Source: Isohypsibius dastychi (lineage: Eukaryota > Tardigrada > Eutardigrada > Parachela > Isohypsibiidae). Taken from it: DNA of 25,979 bases. Each line of letters starts with the position of its first letter. The stretch's first letter is position 1. The notes beneath the pieces are model-generated. The model had not been told where the DNA came from. It did no database searches and saw only the letters and a list, made by a program, of their open reading frames with translations. The stretch lies in the NCBI GenBank assembly GCA_034696485.1, contig JAQIWT010000249.1, positions 1 through 25,979 on the forward strand. Direction: 5' to 3'. The translations under genes and the position numbers were made by a program. Shown piece by piece: positions 11,381 to 21,932 of the stretch.

Positions 11381-13225
11381 ATGGCCAGCCGGATGAAGGA
11401 TAGAAAACATAAAGGACGAAATCAACTGGATTTATCTTCCGGCACATCCAGCATGGAGCTGCTAATTTTGGCCGCGATAATGGGCCACCTGGCTGTGTGT
11501 CCGTGGACCAGGGTTGAGGAAAGTTTTAACATTCAGGCAATCCATGATCTACTTTTTCACGGGACAAACATATCCCAGGTACGTCTCTGTCATATTTCGT
11601 TTACATTATTTCTCTTGGTTGAGCTCGTATTCTTTGCATAGTATGATCACCTGGAATTTTCCGGCCCGGTTCCAAGGACCTTTCTGGGAGCAGTAACTGT
11701 ATCTTCCTTGAGTCTTCTTCCCAAACTGCTCGTCGTTGATATTCTCAAAGACCAAAAGATTTTCGTTTTGATTTTGGGTAAGTCACGGTATATTGTATTC
11801 GGAATGATCCGATACTTGAATTCAACGTTTTTCATTCAGCGAGGATGTCTTTGGGATCGCTAGTTTTCCTGTCCATCTTGCAATTCATTCGGGCAGTGCG
11901 GAGCGTTTTCGGCAACCAAGTGGCAAAGTGGTTTATTCTGATCACTGTTTCCCAATTTCATTTCTTGTTCTACGCATCGCGAACGCTGCCAAATATTATG
12001 GCGCTTCCATTAGGTTTAGTTGAATTTTTCGTGCGAATTTATTGTTGTTTTGTACAGTGTCTTTCCAGTACTCTCGGCAGTTTCGCAATGGATGAGAGGA
12101 AACGACAAAAGAATGATCCATTTCGGCGCATTTGCAGCGCTGATATTTCGCTCGGAGTTGGCCTTGTTGTTCGGACCACTGCTTCTCTCGTCACTTCTTC
12201 GACGAAGGATATTGTTTAGAGATGCGTTCATCGAAGGCATCAAGGCTGCTTCCGTAGCACTGTGTTTGACTGTATTGGTCGACTCGATTTTCTGGCGGAG
12301 GCTTCTTTGGCCGGAAGGCGAAGTGCTGTGGTTTAACACTATTAAAAATCAAAGTTCCAGATGGGGAGTAAGTTTTTCTTAGCATGGTTTGTCATTCGCG
12401 TTCTAATTACATGTGTTACAGACTGAACCATTTTTATGGTATTTTTATTCCGTCATTCCACGATTTCTACTTGCAAGCTTGCCGTTCGCAGTTTTTTCGG
12501 CAGCAAGGAATCGATCAGTTTTGAACATCCTGGTTCCCGTTCTGATATTTGTCCTGCTGTATTCCTTTCTTCCGCATAAAGAGCTACGATTTGTAATTTA
12601 CGTTGCGCCGGTCCTGAATGTAGCCGCCGCGGTTGGATGTGTTGAGCTGTAAGTTTGAAACAATATAGTCATCACGGTGGTCCAATTCTTTTCTGCTTCA
12701 GGAGCAAAAAGAACGCATTTTTATCTCTGCTAGCAAAAAGTCACCTGGTCTTGAATATTTTCGCCACATTTGTCTTCCTCTCGATCTCAGCGCATAATTA
12801 TTTGGGTGGAGATGCCCTTTACCGGCTTCATCAGGAAAAAGGACCAACATCTGTGAATGTCTTCCTGGATAACTTCAGTTTGCAGAATGGGATCAGCCGG
12901 TTCCATCATCAGAATAACAACTGGAGGTGCGGATATTTAGATTTGTACGGTGAATTCATTTCATGTATTTGCTTCTAGGTACAACAAGTCGGAAGAGGTT
13001 GACCTTCTCGACGGTTCCGCACTGGAGCATTTCACGCACATCATCGCCGAACACAAGTATTCTCCTTCCCTTGAGGCATCTGGATTCCATTTAATTGAGT
13101 CTTTTTACGGATTCGGCGGAATCAACAAAACGTTTCATCATTTTAATGAAGTGCTTAATCTTTCATGGACCCCGATTGAATGGGTGAAAAAGCTCGACCT
13201 ATGGAAAAATATCAGGCCAAGTTGA
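11381..13225 (+). CDS. ALG12: ALG12, dolichyl-P-Man alpha-1,6-mannosyltransferase
   Basis: A GT-C family (GT22) multipass ER enzyme. It adds the eighth mannose, alpha-1,6-linked, from dolichyl-phosphate mannose to the lipid-linked N-glycan precursor on the lumenal side. Exons: 11381-11578, 11642-11777, 11840-12013, 12069-12367, 12422-12648, 12702-12926, 12979-13225 (1506 nt, 501 residues, against about 490 in animals). Landmarks: [18 protein letters not shown] in the first lumenal loop with the catalytic acidic residues, then [44 protein letters not shown] and [12 protein letters not shown] near the last helices. The start (cgaaATGG) is the first ATG before the conserved region. The acceptor at 12068 was chosen over one 13 nt upstream because only it restores the frame ([10 protein letters not shown]). 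Confidence 0.95.
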
Positions 13226-13249
13226 CTTCTTTATGCAATCCGACAATCC

Positions 13250-13255
13250 TTTATT
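13250..13255 (-). terminator. Probable polyadenylation signal of the acyl-CoA dehydrogenase
   Basis: AATAAA on the minus strand, about 143 nt beyond the stop codon at 13398. It lies opposite the ALG12 3' UTR. Confidence 0.55.
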
Positions 13256-13358
13256 TTGAGGCAGTATGTTCCTTTTCAATCTGCTTTCTGGTTTTGAAAA
13301 CGATTTGGGTGTGGCAACAATTTTACTTATGTGAGAGCGGAAACTGCATATGAAATTC

Positions 13359-13364
13359 AATAAA
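13359..13364 (+). terminator. Probable polyadenylation signal of ALG12
   Basis: AATAAA 133 nt after the ALG12 stop and 34 nt before the end of the opposing acyl-CoA dehydrogenase coding region. Confidence 0.6.
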
Positions 13365-13397
13365 TAAGAAGCGGAAACGAATCAGTCCGAATTCCGG

Positions 13398-15462
13398 TTA
13401 GTTTCCACCCTGCTGCTGCTTCCTAACAAGCTCTCGAGCTATAATCAGCCGCTGGATCTGAGAAGTTCCTTCGTAGATCTGTCGAAAAACAGAACTGAAT
13501 GATCACATTGAACATTCAGATTTATTTGTTTACCTGCAGGATCTTAGCGTCTCGCATCAGTTTCTCTACCGGATACTCGCTGTTGAACCCATTGCCGCCG
13601 AAAATCTAAAGAAACAGGAAGGATTAAAAATTCGGTACCGGAAGTGTTACAATGCTAATGTTACTCACCTGAACAGCATCAGCCGCAATATCATTGGCAG
13701 TGTCGGCAGCATAGCACTTCGCCACCGAAGCGTGAAAGGTATTGGAACGACCTATCAGGATCGGGGAAGATTCATTCAACCATTTTCTATCAGTTAACCA
13801 TCTTGGATTTTACCTTGATCCACTTCCCAAGCAGCTCGATACCTGACAAAATAATTAATTAAATCCCACAAACGTAACAGTATGTTGAAGTCAATACATC
13901 GCCGAACGTGACAACTGAACCCCGACCGCCATATCAGCCAACATATTCCCAATCGTTTGGTGCTGAAATTAATACAAATTTATTTTATCGAAAACAAGAG
14001 CTCTACTATCCGAGTGATACCTCAAACAAGAACTTCCCAAAGGTTTTTCTTTCTGTGCTGTATTTTAGAGCTTCATCCAAGGCTCTTTGAGCTAAACCCA
14101 CAGCCAGAGCTGCCACTGGCGGTCGTGTCTGATCAAATGCCCCCATGGCAAGTTTGAAGCCAAATCCTTCGGCAGCGATCACGTTCTGCGAAACAACACT
14201 AAGATTCCGATGCCATTCATCCTGAAAATACAAAGCTTACCTCTTTTGGGACGAGAACATTTTCAAACGTGATTCCTCTTGTATCTGATGCATGCTGGCC
14301 CATGTTCCACTCCTTCAAATCGAAAACACATAAGTCCGAACTGATTAAAATATTGTAGGAAAAAAATTAAAATTGAATTCTGACCTTGCGACCAATAATC
14401 ACACCGGGTGTGTCAGCTTCCACAATAAAACCAGTGAAAGATTTCCCTGTCGGTGTTTTAGGGTCTTCGGCTGTCCTTGCCAGGACGAAAAACCAGTTTG
14501 CAACGCTAGCTTCAAATTAAAACATTTATGCCGTTATTGAATATTAAACAACAAATCTGCAAATATACCGTTTGTGATCCACATTTTTTGTCCATTAATT
14601 ACGTAGTCCCCATCTTTCTGTCGCACAGCTCTGGTTTTAATTCCTGCAACATCTGATCCCGCTCCGGGTTCTGTCACACAATAAGCACACATCAAAGGTT
14701 TCCCTGATGTCGGAGCAGTCATGCGGCCCAGATATTTCTTCTTTTGCTCATGGTTTCCGGCCAGGATGACAGGCGCTTGCTAAAACAAAGAAATTCGACA
14801 ACTGAATAGGCAAATGAAAACCAACAATAAGTAATAATAAAAAGCCCAGAATTAATGACATACTCCCAAACTATTTCCAGATGCCGTCGATATTCCCGTG
14901 CATCCCCAAGCCATCTCTTCGACAATCACGCAAGCATCAAGACTTCCCATCCCCGGCCCACCATATTCCGGGGGAACAAACGAATTCAAGAGACCCAGGT
15001 CGAAGGCTTTCTTGATGATATCCCATGGATAGTCTCCAGATTTGTCATATTCCGCAGCTTTTGGAGCAATTTCTTCACGTGAAAACTTTCTGACGACTTC
15101 CTAGAAAATAGAAGAAGTGCATTCAGTGAAAAGCTGCCATACAGTCATTTGCAGTTCAATCACTTGGTACGCTTTTTGTTCGTCAGTCAGGTCTGAAATT
15201 AAGGTTTTGCATGAAACAAACCGTGAAAACGTAGGACATGATTTCTCATACCGAACGAAATTCCACTGCTTGTGCCCGCGCTTTTGTGTTCAACATGTTG
15301 AGGTTGAGCCACCGATGCAAATAAGCGACAGATAGGAATCGTGGATTTACCAGACGGTGAAAACAATCGCTGGAAAACAAAGGAGAACTTGTTCATCAAA
15401 GCAAAAACACGAAAAGAACAGGACATTTTTGACCAGAATCTACGCACAGATAGACGATTCAT
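13398..15462 (-). CDS. ACADM: Medium-chain-type acyl-CoA dehydrogenase, mitochondrial
   Basis: An FAD enzyme of mitochondrial fatty-acid beta-oxidation. It makes the trans-2 double bond in acyl-CoA and passes electrons to ETF. Exons in transcription order: 15462-15252, 15192-15164, 15100-14864, 14779-14569, 14509-14385, 14312-14241, 14185-14021, 13962-13898, 13842-13814, 13751-13669, 13605-13534, 13478-13398 (1380 nt, 459 residues). Landmarks: [28 protein letters not shown] (family signature 1); [58 protein letters not shown] (signature 2); and [12 protein letters not shown], whose Glu is the catalytic base of MCAD. The Arg/Ser-rich N-terminus without acidic residues looks like a mitochondrial presequence. 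In-frame ATGs at 15462, 15426 and 15396 are all possible starts; 15462 has A at -3. The exon 2 donor (GTGATT) was chosen because it gives the family spacing [12 protein letters not shown]. Confidence 0.94.
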
Positions 15463-15943
15463 GCTGAAGAAAACGCGCGTCAAGGTCCAGAAATGCCTAT
15501 AAATTTCTACCCGCTTTCCGAAGACAAACAAGTTTTGGTATTCTCGCTACAGAAACACTGAATTCTTGTACGATGGATCAAGCAGAAAGCAAGCAAGTGC
15601 AAAACAGAAATTATGGAAAAACGAAAACATTCACCAACTCCAAGCAGCTGATGTGCTTGACTCGGAGATCGAGGATCCGGTCCATATCGTGCCCCCCCCC
15701 CCCCCGCGTAGTACGATCTCGAAGTACGGTTACCAATGGTAGTCGATTTTGCATTTTATGTTCATCAGACCAGTTCATTCGTACCGGCTACCAATAAAAC
15801 TTTGGTTATCAAATGAAAGACAAAAATGTCAAAACCCGGCATCCAAGTAAAAGAACAACATTGAGATGGCAAAATCGCAAAACTAAACATGCCGGCAGGG
15901 GGCATAGTGAGGAATTAATCACAGAGTTTTGTAACCGATTTTC
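15463..15943. other. Spacer between EPTP-like gene and acyl-CoA dehydrogenase
   Basis: 480 nt between two minus-strand genes. It holds a 14-nt poly-C run (15692-15705). A plus-strand 74-codon frame (15573-15797) resembles nothing known and crosses the homopolymer, so I do not call it. No clear minus-strand AATAAA is visible for the upstream gene. Confidence 0.5.
15692..15705 (+). repeat. Poly-C run (14 nt)
   Basis: A homopolymer in an intergenic spacer; its length may vary or be mis-sequenced. Confidence 0.85.
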
Positions 15944-17907
15944 TCAGAAAAAATCCTCGAATCTATGGCGGAGTTTTCGCGGTATTCTCTTTGCCTGAAT
16001 AAAGGGCGGGTGGACCAATGGCGGCTGATAATTTATTAACGCTGTTGGCTGGGGATGGTGATAGGCTTGTGCAGGAAGTGGAGCTCTCCGCATGATCAGT
16101 TGGTTTGAAGCTGCATGAACCTGCGGCAGCTGCATCATTCTGACTGAAACGATAGAGTTCTAAGAATACGACTTTTGAAGAGAACTGAAACCAAACCTGC
16201 GGGATAGATCTTCGGCTGATATATCATGGATGCACTTTTCTGAGCCGGTATAGCGACTAGAGGCAATGAGCGCACAGGTTGAGGAGCCATCAATTTCGCC
16301 GGTACAGGAACATAAACCGCAACAGATCTCACACAGTGGATCTCGTGTAATGGTGCTTGTTGAACTCCAGCCACAAATGAAATGAGGAGAAAAAATCTTC
16401 CTCGTACAGAAATATGGTCAACTTTTTGCACACCACGAAACAAAGTTTCGGACGATCCGGCAATCGTAAATGTTTTCTAGATGAAAATAAAGAGAATTCG
16501 AGATGCGAAAGGTCAACCTCGGTTACTTTCGAAAATGACAAGGGCCCACTTCAACATCCGTTCTCCTCGTAGCAAGAATATTGCAACATGGCGTCGGAAA
16601 ATGATAAATCTCTGCATCAGCGGTGACGCTAACGTTTCGAGCCGAATTGAATCCGCCACTATTCCAAGTCATCGCGACAGATCGTTTCTGGCAATTCGCG
16701 AATCGCTGATCGGTGCGCGCTATGGCCAACAGGAGATGCAGCTCATGCCTTTCATCCAGATACATATTCAACCCATTAACCGCACACAGTCTCATCTGCT
16801 GCATAAGTTGTATTCTCCAATCGTTCCGCGCCCCTAAAAAATCCATTTCCAGAACATTCTTTGGACCCAATTTGCAAGTGCACCGAAGTGCCAACTGAAA
16901 TCATACTGAGTGAAACGCAGTAAACCAAAGTATCCAGCGGACGCTCAGCCGAGAAATCGTGGCTAGATTGTCCAAAGATGACCAGAAGACATCTACCACG
17001 GATGCCGGAAGTAACCGACACGGCGTCAAGCGTATCCGTCGAGATGACCTTTACCACTGTTCGGCTTTTTGGATTCCATACTCGGATCGAGCTACGAGAC
17101 AAACTTGATGAACAGAACCAGATATTATTTTGGAATTTTTTCACCTCTGGACAGTTCTGGTGCTTGATGGTAACATGACCGGTGAAACGGCGATCGAGAA
17201 TATCAAGTTCTTTTCGAAGCATGCTATATCAACATCCGACACTCCTTTGGCCGATGAAAGCTGGCCGTTGTGGGCGATCACATATTTTGCACTTCCCGGC
17301 AATCTTTCATCAAGTTTGAATACAAGCAGCTGTAGTTCGGAGCTCATCCCGTCTTTGCTCAACGTCACGACGACGTAGGCCTCATGTTCGTCGCAGGTTT
17401 TCGCCTTGTATCAGAGCCAACTGAATCACAACCATGAAAAATTATCTGTTGAACACCCACCTGAACATCCAGGATCTGATAACGCAACCGCGTTGCCGCA
17501 ACTGTTGTAAACTTTGGTTCGATGGTCGATGCGTCCAAAGAATTCACTTGAACGATGGAAAACTGTCCATCGAAGAATGTAACGTGGACAACGTATGTGA
17601 CATCCAATAAAACAAAAGTAGTAAATAATCCGTTCTTCATAGAACCCGATTCCACGATGTTGACTGAAAATCCACAAATGGACGGATCTGAAAGCAACAG
17701 TTCTAATATTGCCTCACTGGAACCAAAACAGATCGATTGAATGTTACCTGGTGAGAGACGGTGATGGTCACTCAAGGTTCTATGTGACCAAGGTAGTGCA
17801 AGAATTGATGGCGCAAGCTGATGAGCCTGGGTGGAGAGGAAAACACAGAAAATAGTGAAGAATATCCGAATATAAACGGAGGATCCAGGGAATGAGCGGA
17901 AGTCCAT
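15944..17907 (-). CDS. Secreted protein with EPTP/EAR-like repeats and proline-rich tail, family not recognised
   Basis: Proposed exons in transcription order: 17907-17461, 17404-17145, 17103-16926, 16858-16550, 16476-16197, 16143-15944 (1674 nt, 557 residues). The exon 3/exon 4 junction and the 41-nt intron 2 are the weakest points. The ATG at 17907 (ggaATGG) is the first in frame after a stop and opens a signal peptide (about residues 12-28, IRIFFTIFCVFLSTQA). The body shows a repeated pattern of a loop, a charged or Gly turn, then a hydrophobic strand: VSDVDIACFEKNLIFSIAV (about residue 204), LDAVSVTSGIRGRCLLVIF (261), LNMYLDERHELHLLLAIA (325), VDHISVRGRFFLLISFV (417), with weaker copies near 145 and 365. 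This resembles EPTP/EAR repeats, which build extracellular beta-propellers; that reading is inference. The last 100 residues are rich in Pro, Ala, Gln, Tyr and His (VYVPVPAKLMAPQP, YHHPQP, NYQPPLVHPP), as in matrix or cuticle proteins. No transmembrane helix follows. Confidence 0.6.
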
Positions 17908-17999
17908 TCCGACCTTCGATAATATCCAACCCGGAATGAAACATCAGCGAGTCACCATAATCGACAAACAGTAAAGTCAAAAGACCCAAAGTTCCAGAT

Positions 18000-18030
18000 C
18001 CTGGAGGCAAGGGAAGAGAAAGAGAAGTTC
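18000..18030 (-). promoter_or_regulatory. Strong pyrimidine-rich 3' splice site upstream of the EPTP-like start codon
   Basis: Read on the minus strand, cttctctttctcttcccttg then cctccag ends at 18001, so an exon would begin at 18000, 93 nt before the ATG at 17907. It is either the acceptor of a 5' UTR intron or a trans-splicing site. Two short upstream ATGs lie between the site and the main start. Confidence 0.5.
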
Positions 18031-18144
18031 ATCAGCAGATAAAGATCAGAAATCATTTACGAGTACGTTCATGTTCTGGTCAACAACCTGCGCTCGCTCG
18101 GTCGGGCCAGTAAGCCACCGGCTAAGCACAAGGGTTCCTACACT

Positions 18145-18155
18145 CCCCCCCCCCC
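18145..18155 (+). repeat. Poly-C run (11 nt)
   Basis: A homopolymer between the casein kinase 3' end and the EPTP-like gene. Confidence 0.85.
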
Positions 18156-18195
18156 ACAGAAATCCTGACGCTGATTGCTACTTTCATTTGCAACA

Positions 18196-18201
18196 TTTAT
18201 T
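18196..18201 (-). terminator. Probable polyadenylation signal of casein kinase 1
   Basis: AATAAA on the minus strand about 495 nt after the kinase stop. The open frame 18216-18677 (minus, 153 codons) would then lie wholly inside the kinase 3' UTR. Confidence 0.5.
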
Positions 18202-18695
18202 ATTCTGACCAAAGGTCACCCACGAATGGAATCAATTAAAAAAAGAGATTGCTGCTGAAACCAAAAAAAGAGAGATTTCCACGAGGAGAGTATAAAAGCC
18301 AAACAACAAAATCCAGACGTGATCACAGATTCCACATCTTGAACAGATCCGCAAATATTAATCCAGCTTGGCACTTGGTCCGCTGTATTAGCTGCAGTGC
18401 AGCGTAAGAAGCAATCCATAATTATTACTTCGAGGATGATTAGCAAACGATTCAGAACAGTCACTTGAAATCGGCATAATACATAATGCACATTGGTTGG
18501 GCAGCGGACATGGAGCTTAGCTCGGCTTGACTTTTGATGATCACGAAACCATGCAGGCGAGGCAATCGAAAGCAATCCGTCGAATAAAATATGTTCAAAA
18601 TTGGTAGGGATAGCCATGATGAAGGCAGGGTGTAGGAGCATACCAACCGAGCTGAGCAACATGTCCAACTGTATCATATTCCAAAGCGGCAGGCA

Positions 18696-20691
18696 TCAAC
18701 GATCTCCAAAATAATATCGTCCCTTTTCCGGTACATTAGCTACTTTGGGTTGTTGAGTGACCTGCTTTTCAGCTGCTGCTGCTCGGCTAGTTGGCAAGAC
18801 TTTAGTTCCGACAAGTTGGGCTTTGGAACTACGGGACTGAGGAACGACACTTGAAAGACTTGGTCCATTTGAAAGCATCGGCTTCCAAGCTGTAAAAAAA
18901 TGAAAAAATTAGTGGCAAATGACGAGGGCTAGCGGAAACTGCGCTTACGCCCAGGAGAATCTGGCGACTTTTTCGGGCGGAATGTTTCCATTTGATCATG
19001 TGCTGGGGGCTCCTCTGCTTGTGGAATATTGAGCGAGAATGTTGGTGGCAAGGAAGTCACCTAAAATCGATTCACATCGTTGAAGTCAAAAATCCACATT
19101 ATAGTCAAAGACACCTTACGTTCGACTTCGTATTCCAGTCGAATACATAATCATACGTGTATCCACTGCGATGAAAGAGCGTTCGGAACATCTGCCGCAG
19201 ATAGAGATAATCCGGCTTGGCGTCAAAATCCATATTCCGGCAATATTCCAAATAGCGTGAAAATTCGGCTGCAAAAGAGAAGGAGAGTGAGAGATGGTAC
19301 ACATGAGAAATTTCGAACTTACGTGGATAACCACGACATAATTCTGTCAGATGGGTACCGATCTTTTTCTCACTGATTTTTTCGTATTTCTGCTTTTTAT
19401 TATTTCCTTTCAAGCCCTGCCACGGCAGCGAGCCACGTTGAAAATACATCAACACATAACCCAGGGCTTCCAAGTCATCTCGCCGACTTTGCTCTGTGAT
19501 TCATCAAGATGATCATTCAGTCGTTAGCGAATCTGTTACATCAAACTATTTACCTATTCCCTTGTGGGTGTTGATGGAGGCATATCGAGCAGTTCCGGTT
19601 AAGCTCTTGTTATCTCGATAGGGAATGTGCTGATGCGTACGGGGATCCCGGTATTTTTTGGCCAAACCAAAATCAATCACATATACCAGGTTGCCTTTCT
19701 TTCCAAGACCCTGATAAAACAAAATTGAATATACGCGGCGAAATTCCAAAGTTGATGGAATCTTACCATAAGGAAATTATCAGGCTACAAGAAAAAATAA
19801 GATCTGTTAAAAAAATAAAGGAGACAAACAAACAATTCTGGGATCACCTTGATATCACGATGAATAAAATTCTTGCCATGAACGAATTCCACTCGAGAGA
19901 TCTGAAAGGTCATCTGTGTAATCGACTGAGTGTTAAGTGGAACTGGACAGATACTTACGAGCTGATCTGCCAACAGCAGAACCGTCTTTAATGAGAACCT
20001 TCGGTTGCAAAAATTGAAGAGATCTTCAAGGCTCGGGCCTAGAAGCTCCATAACCAGGACATTATAATCTCCTTCCGCTCCACACCAGTGGATCGTTGGA
20101 ATACCGACTAGGCAAATAATGGTCATCATTATGTCGAATAACAACTTACAGCCAAAACGGCACGTACCTCCTCCCTGCATGATTCTATAAAATTTGCTTT
20201 CAATGTGCAGCTGAGGATGTTTATTCCTGAGACCTTCCAGCTTGATTGCAACTTCATCTCCAGTTTTTACGTTTGTACCTGAAAAAAAGGCACTGTGAAA
20301 AATGAAAATCTACAAGATTCAGATACAATTCGTCGCTGACAAATGCGACCTAATTTTTTGCATGTTAAATTACAACAAACACGAAATAATGATTCAAGTG
20401 CATTATCTAAGCAGTCTAAAGTCAAGCTCCTCTCGATCACAACAAAATTTTAGCTGATGCGAGACAAAACTTCTGTTGCAAAATGATAACTACTTGAGCA
20501 CACATCATACATAACAAATTTGACCAAATCTGATCTGAATAATTACCCAGGTATATCTCTCCGAATGATCCGCCACCTAAGAAAACGATATTTCATTTAT
20601 TCAGATATAAGATATTAATATTAATAATTGACTCACCTATTTTTCTGCCAAGTCGGTACGTGTTTGCAACCCTTATTTCCGAGTCAGCCAT
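18696..20691 (-). CDS. Casein kinase 1, delta/epsilon (doubletime) type
   Basis: A Ser/Thr protein kinase of the CK1 family; delta/epsilon members act in clock, Wnt, trafficking and DNA-repair signalling. Exons in transcription order: 20691-20637, 20576-20547, 20278-20168, 20107-19959, 19901-19848, 19784-19767, 19710-19554, 19493-19323, 19268-19120, 19060-18949, 18889-18696 (1200 nt, 399 residues). Landmarks: [20 protein letters not shown] glycine loop; VAIKLE with the ATP-binding Lys; [34 protein letters not shown] catalytic loop; [73 protein letters not shown] and THQHIPYR favour delta/epsilon over alpha. The roughly 110-residue tail (Ser/Pro/Gln-rich, ending GRYYFGDR) does not resemble the tails of human delta or epsilon. 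An acceptor (ctttcctgcag) upstream of the ATG implies a 5' UTR intron or trans-splicing. Confidence 0.95.
19767..19784 (-). other. 18-nt microexon of casein kinase 1
   Basis: A phase-0 exon encoding PDNFLM, between acceptor ttcttgtag and donor gtaagatt. It supplies the conserved catalytic-loop Asn, so it must be included for an active kinase. Confidence 0.92.
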
Positions 20692-21932
20692 GGGATTGAG
20701 TCGGGCTTTTTGAGGAAAACAGCTCAATCTGCAGGAAAGTAAAGACATGGTTGATAAATTGCTCTAATGGAAGGTCAACTTGCACCTCGAGATGCTCTCA
20801 AATTAATTGCTAACGGCGGATAGCGCGTAGTCCATGAAGCAAGAGCGGCCTTGTACCTAAAAGAAACAACCATTCACGTTAAATCAAAGCGAAAATCGAT
20901 GAGGACATTCAGCAAATAGACGTGGTGAAATCAAGAACAACGCACAAAATGACACAAACACAAAAAACAAGAATTTCATCTCTGTATCATGTTTGGGAAT
21001 ATCAAAACGAATAATTTGCGGATCAAGTCAAAATGGAGTTAAACCAGGCAATCAACTCACTTCTCAAACCGCCATTCCCCAGATAATCCATAGTCAGAGA
21101 TCTGCTAAAAAACTCCTTGTAAAGCACTCCCTCGTCAGAATTTCCAATTTTACCAGTCCAAAAAGTTCTGCACAAAGTTTCGATCCCAGCGTAATTCAAC
21201 ACCATGCGATTTGCCTGGACACAAAGCACGTCTAGACGCACAACAAGTCACTTGGCAAAGCGAGCCCAGTAATGGAATGAACTGCCTCAAAGCAAACACT
21301 TGAGGTACGGCACTGCACGGGGTATTACATGAGGAGAAATGTCCAAAGATGGGATGCGCGGATGGTTATGCAGCGGTACTTTGAATTAACGATTTTGGTG
21401 CGGTTGATAAAATTATCAAAATTCGCAGTCACGAAATAAGAAGACTGCAACAACAAACAAGAAAACTTTTGAATTTGTGCCGCTCAAGTCACCAAAGGTG
21501 GGTGCATAAAGTGGTGAGCTAGTCTGCTCAAAAATTGTTAACCAACTGTTTTTTGAGTGGGATCGTGAGATATCGTGCGACATATTTAAATCTAAATAAT
21601 AAAATATATTTGTAGCAGAATTTTGGGCACAATTTTGTAGCACAACAACCGATTAAGGGACAAAACGAGGCACATCCGGGCATCCGGCGGCTAACCCTCT
21701 TCTCTTCCCCGCTTCTGAAAGCAAGGCGGAGAAAAGTTCCAAATTCCGATTCCGCTCAGCAAATAAAAGCGCAGCGGAGCTCGCATGCACTGGTGCCCCG
21801 TTATGCACGTCAGAGGACTTCACACAACGTAGAAACTCAAGAAAAGTCTCCTGAATTTGGTGACTTCTCTCCTGCGTTATCGTTCGAGTATTTACCACTG
21901 TTTAATTCCCGTTAACTTCTTGTTACCTGAAA
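20692..21932. other. Divergent intergenic region, casein kinase 1 and RPL34
   Basis: 1.2 kb between the divergent kinase (minus) and RPL34 (plus). It must hold both promoters and the kinase 5' UTR exon or exons. A minus frame, 21653-21898 (82 codons, GTG but no ATG start), reads fairly protein-like but is not recognised. The minus frame 21023-21241 is likewise unrecognised. Confidence 0.5.

Noticed and set aside
15573-15797. Plus ORF with an AATAAA just after its stop
   Set aside because: It crosses a 14-nt poly-C run, has no recognisable features, and sits between two minus-strand genes.
17780-18010. Alternative minus frame over the EPTP-like gene start
   Set aside because: The frame starting at 17907 has a proper signal peptide and continues in phase through all later exons. 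The alternative ends at a stop and would count only as an overlapping upstream ORF.
18216-18677. 153-codon minus ORF with ATG after the casein kinase stop
   Set aside because: It lies between the kinase stop and the first minus-strand AATAAA, overlaps another open frame, and reads as hydrophobic random sequence. Best explained as 3' UTR.
21653-21898. 82-codon minus ORF opposite the RPL34 upstream region
   Set aside because: No ATG, no recognisable family, and it sits in the shared promoter region of two divergent genes. Not enough support to call.
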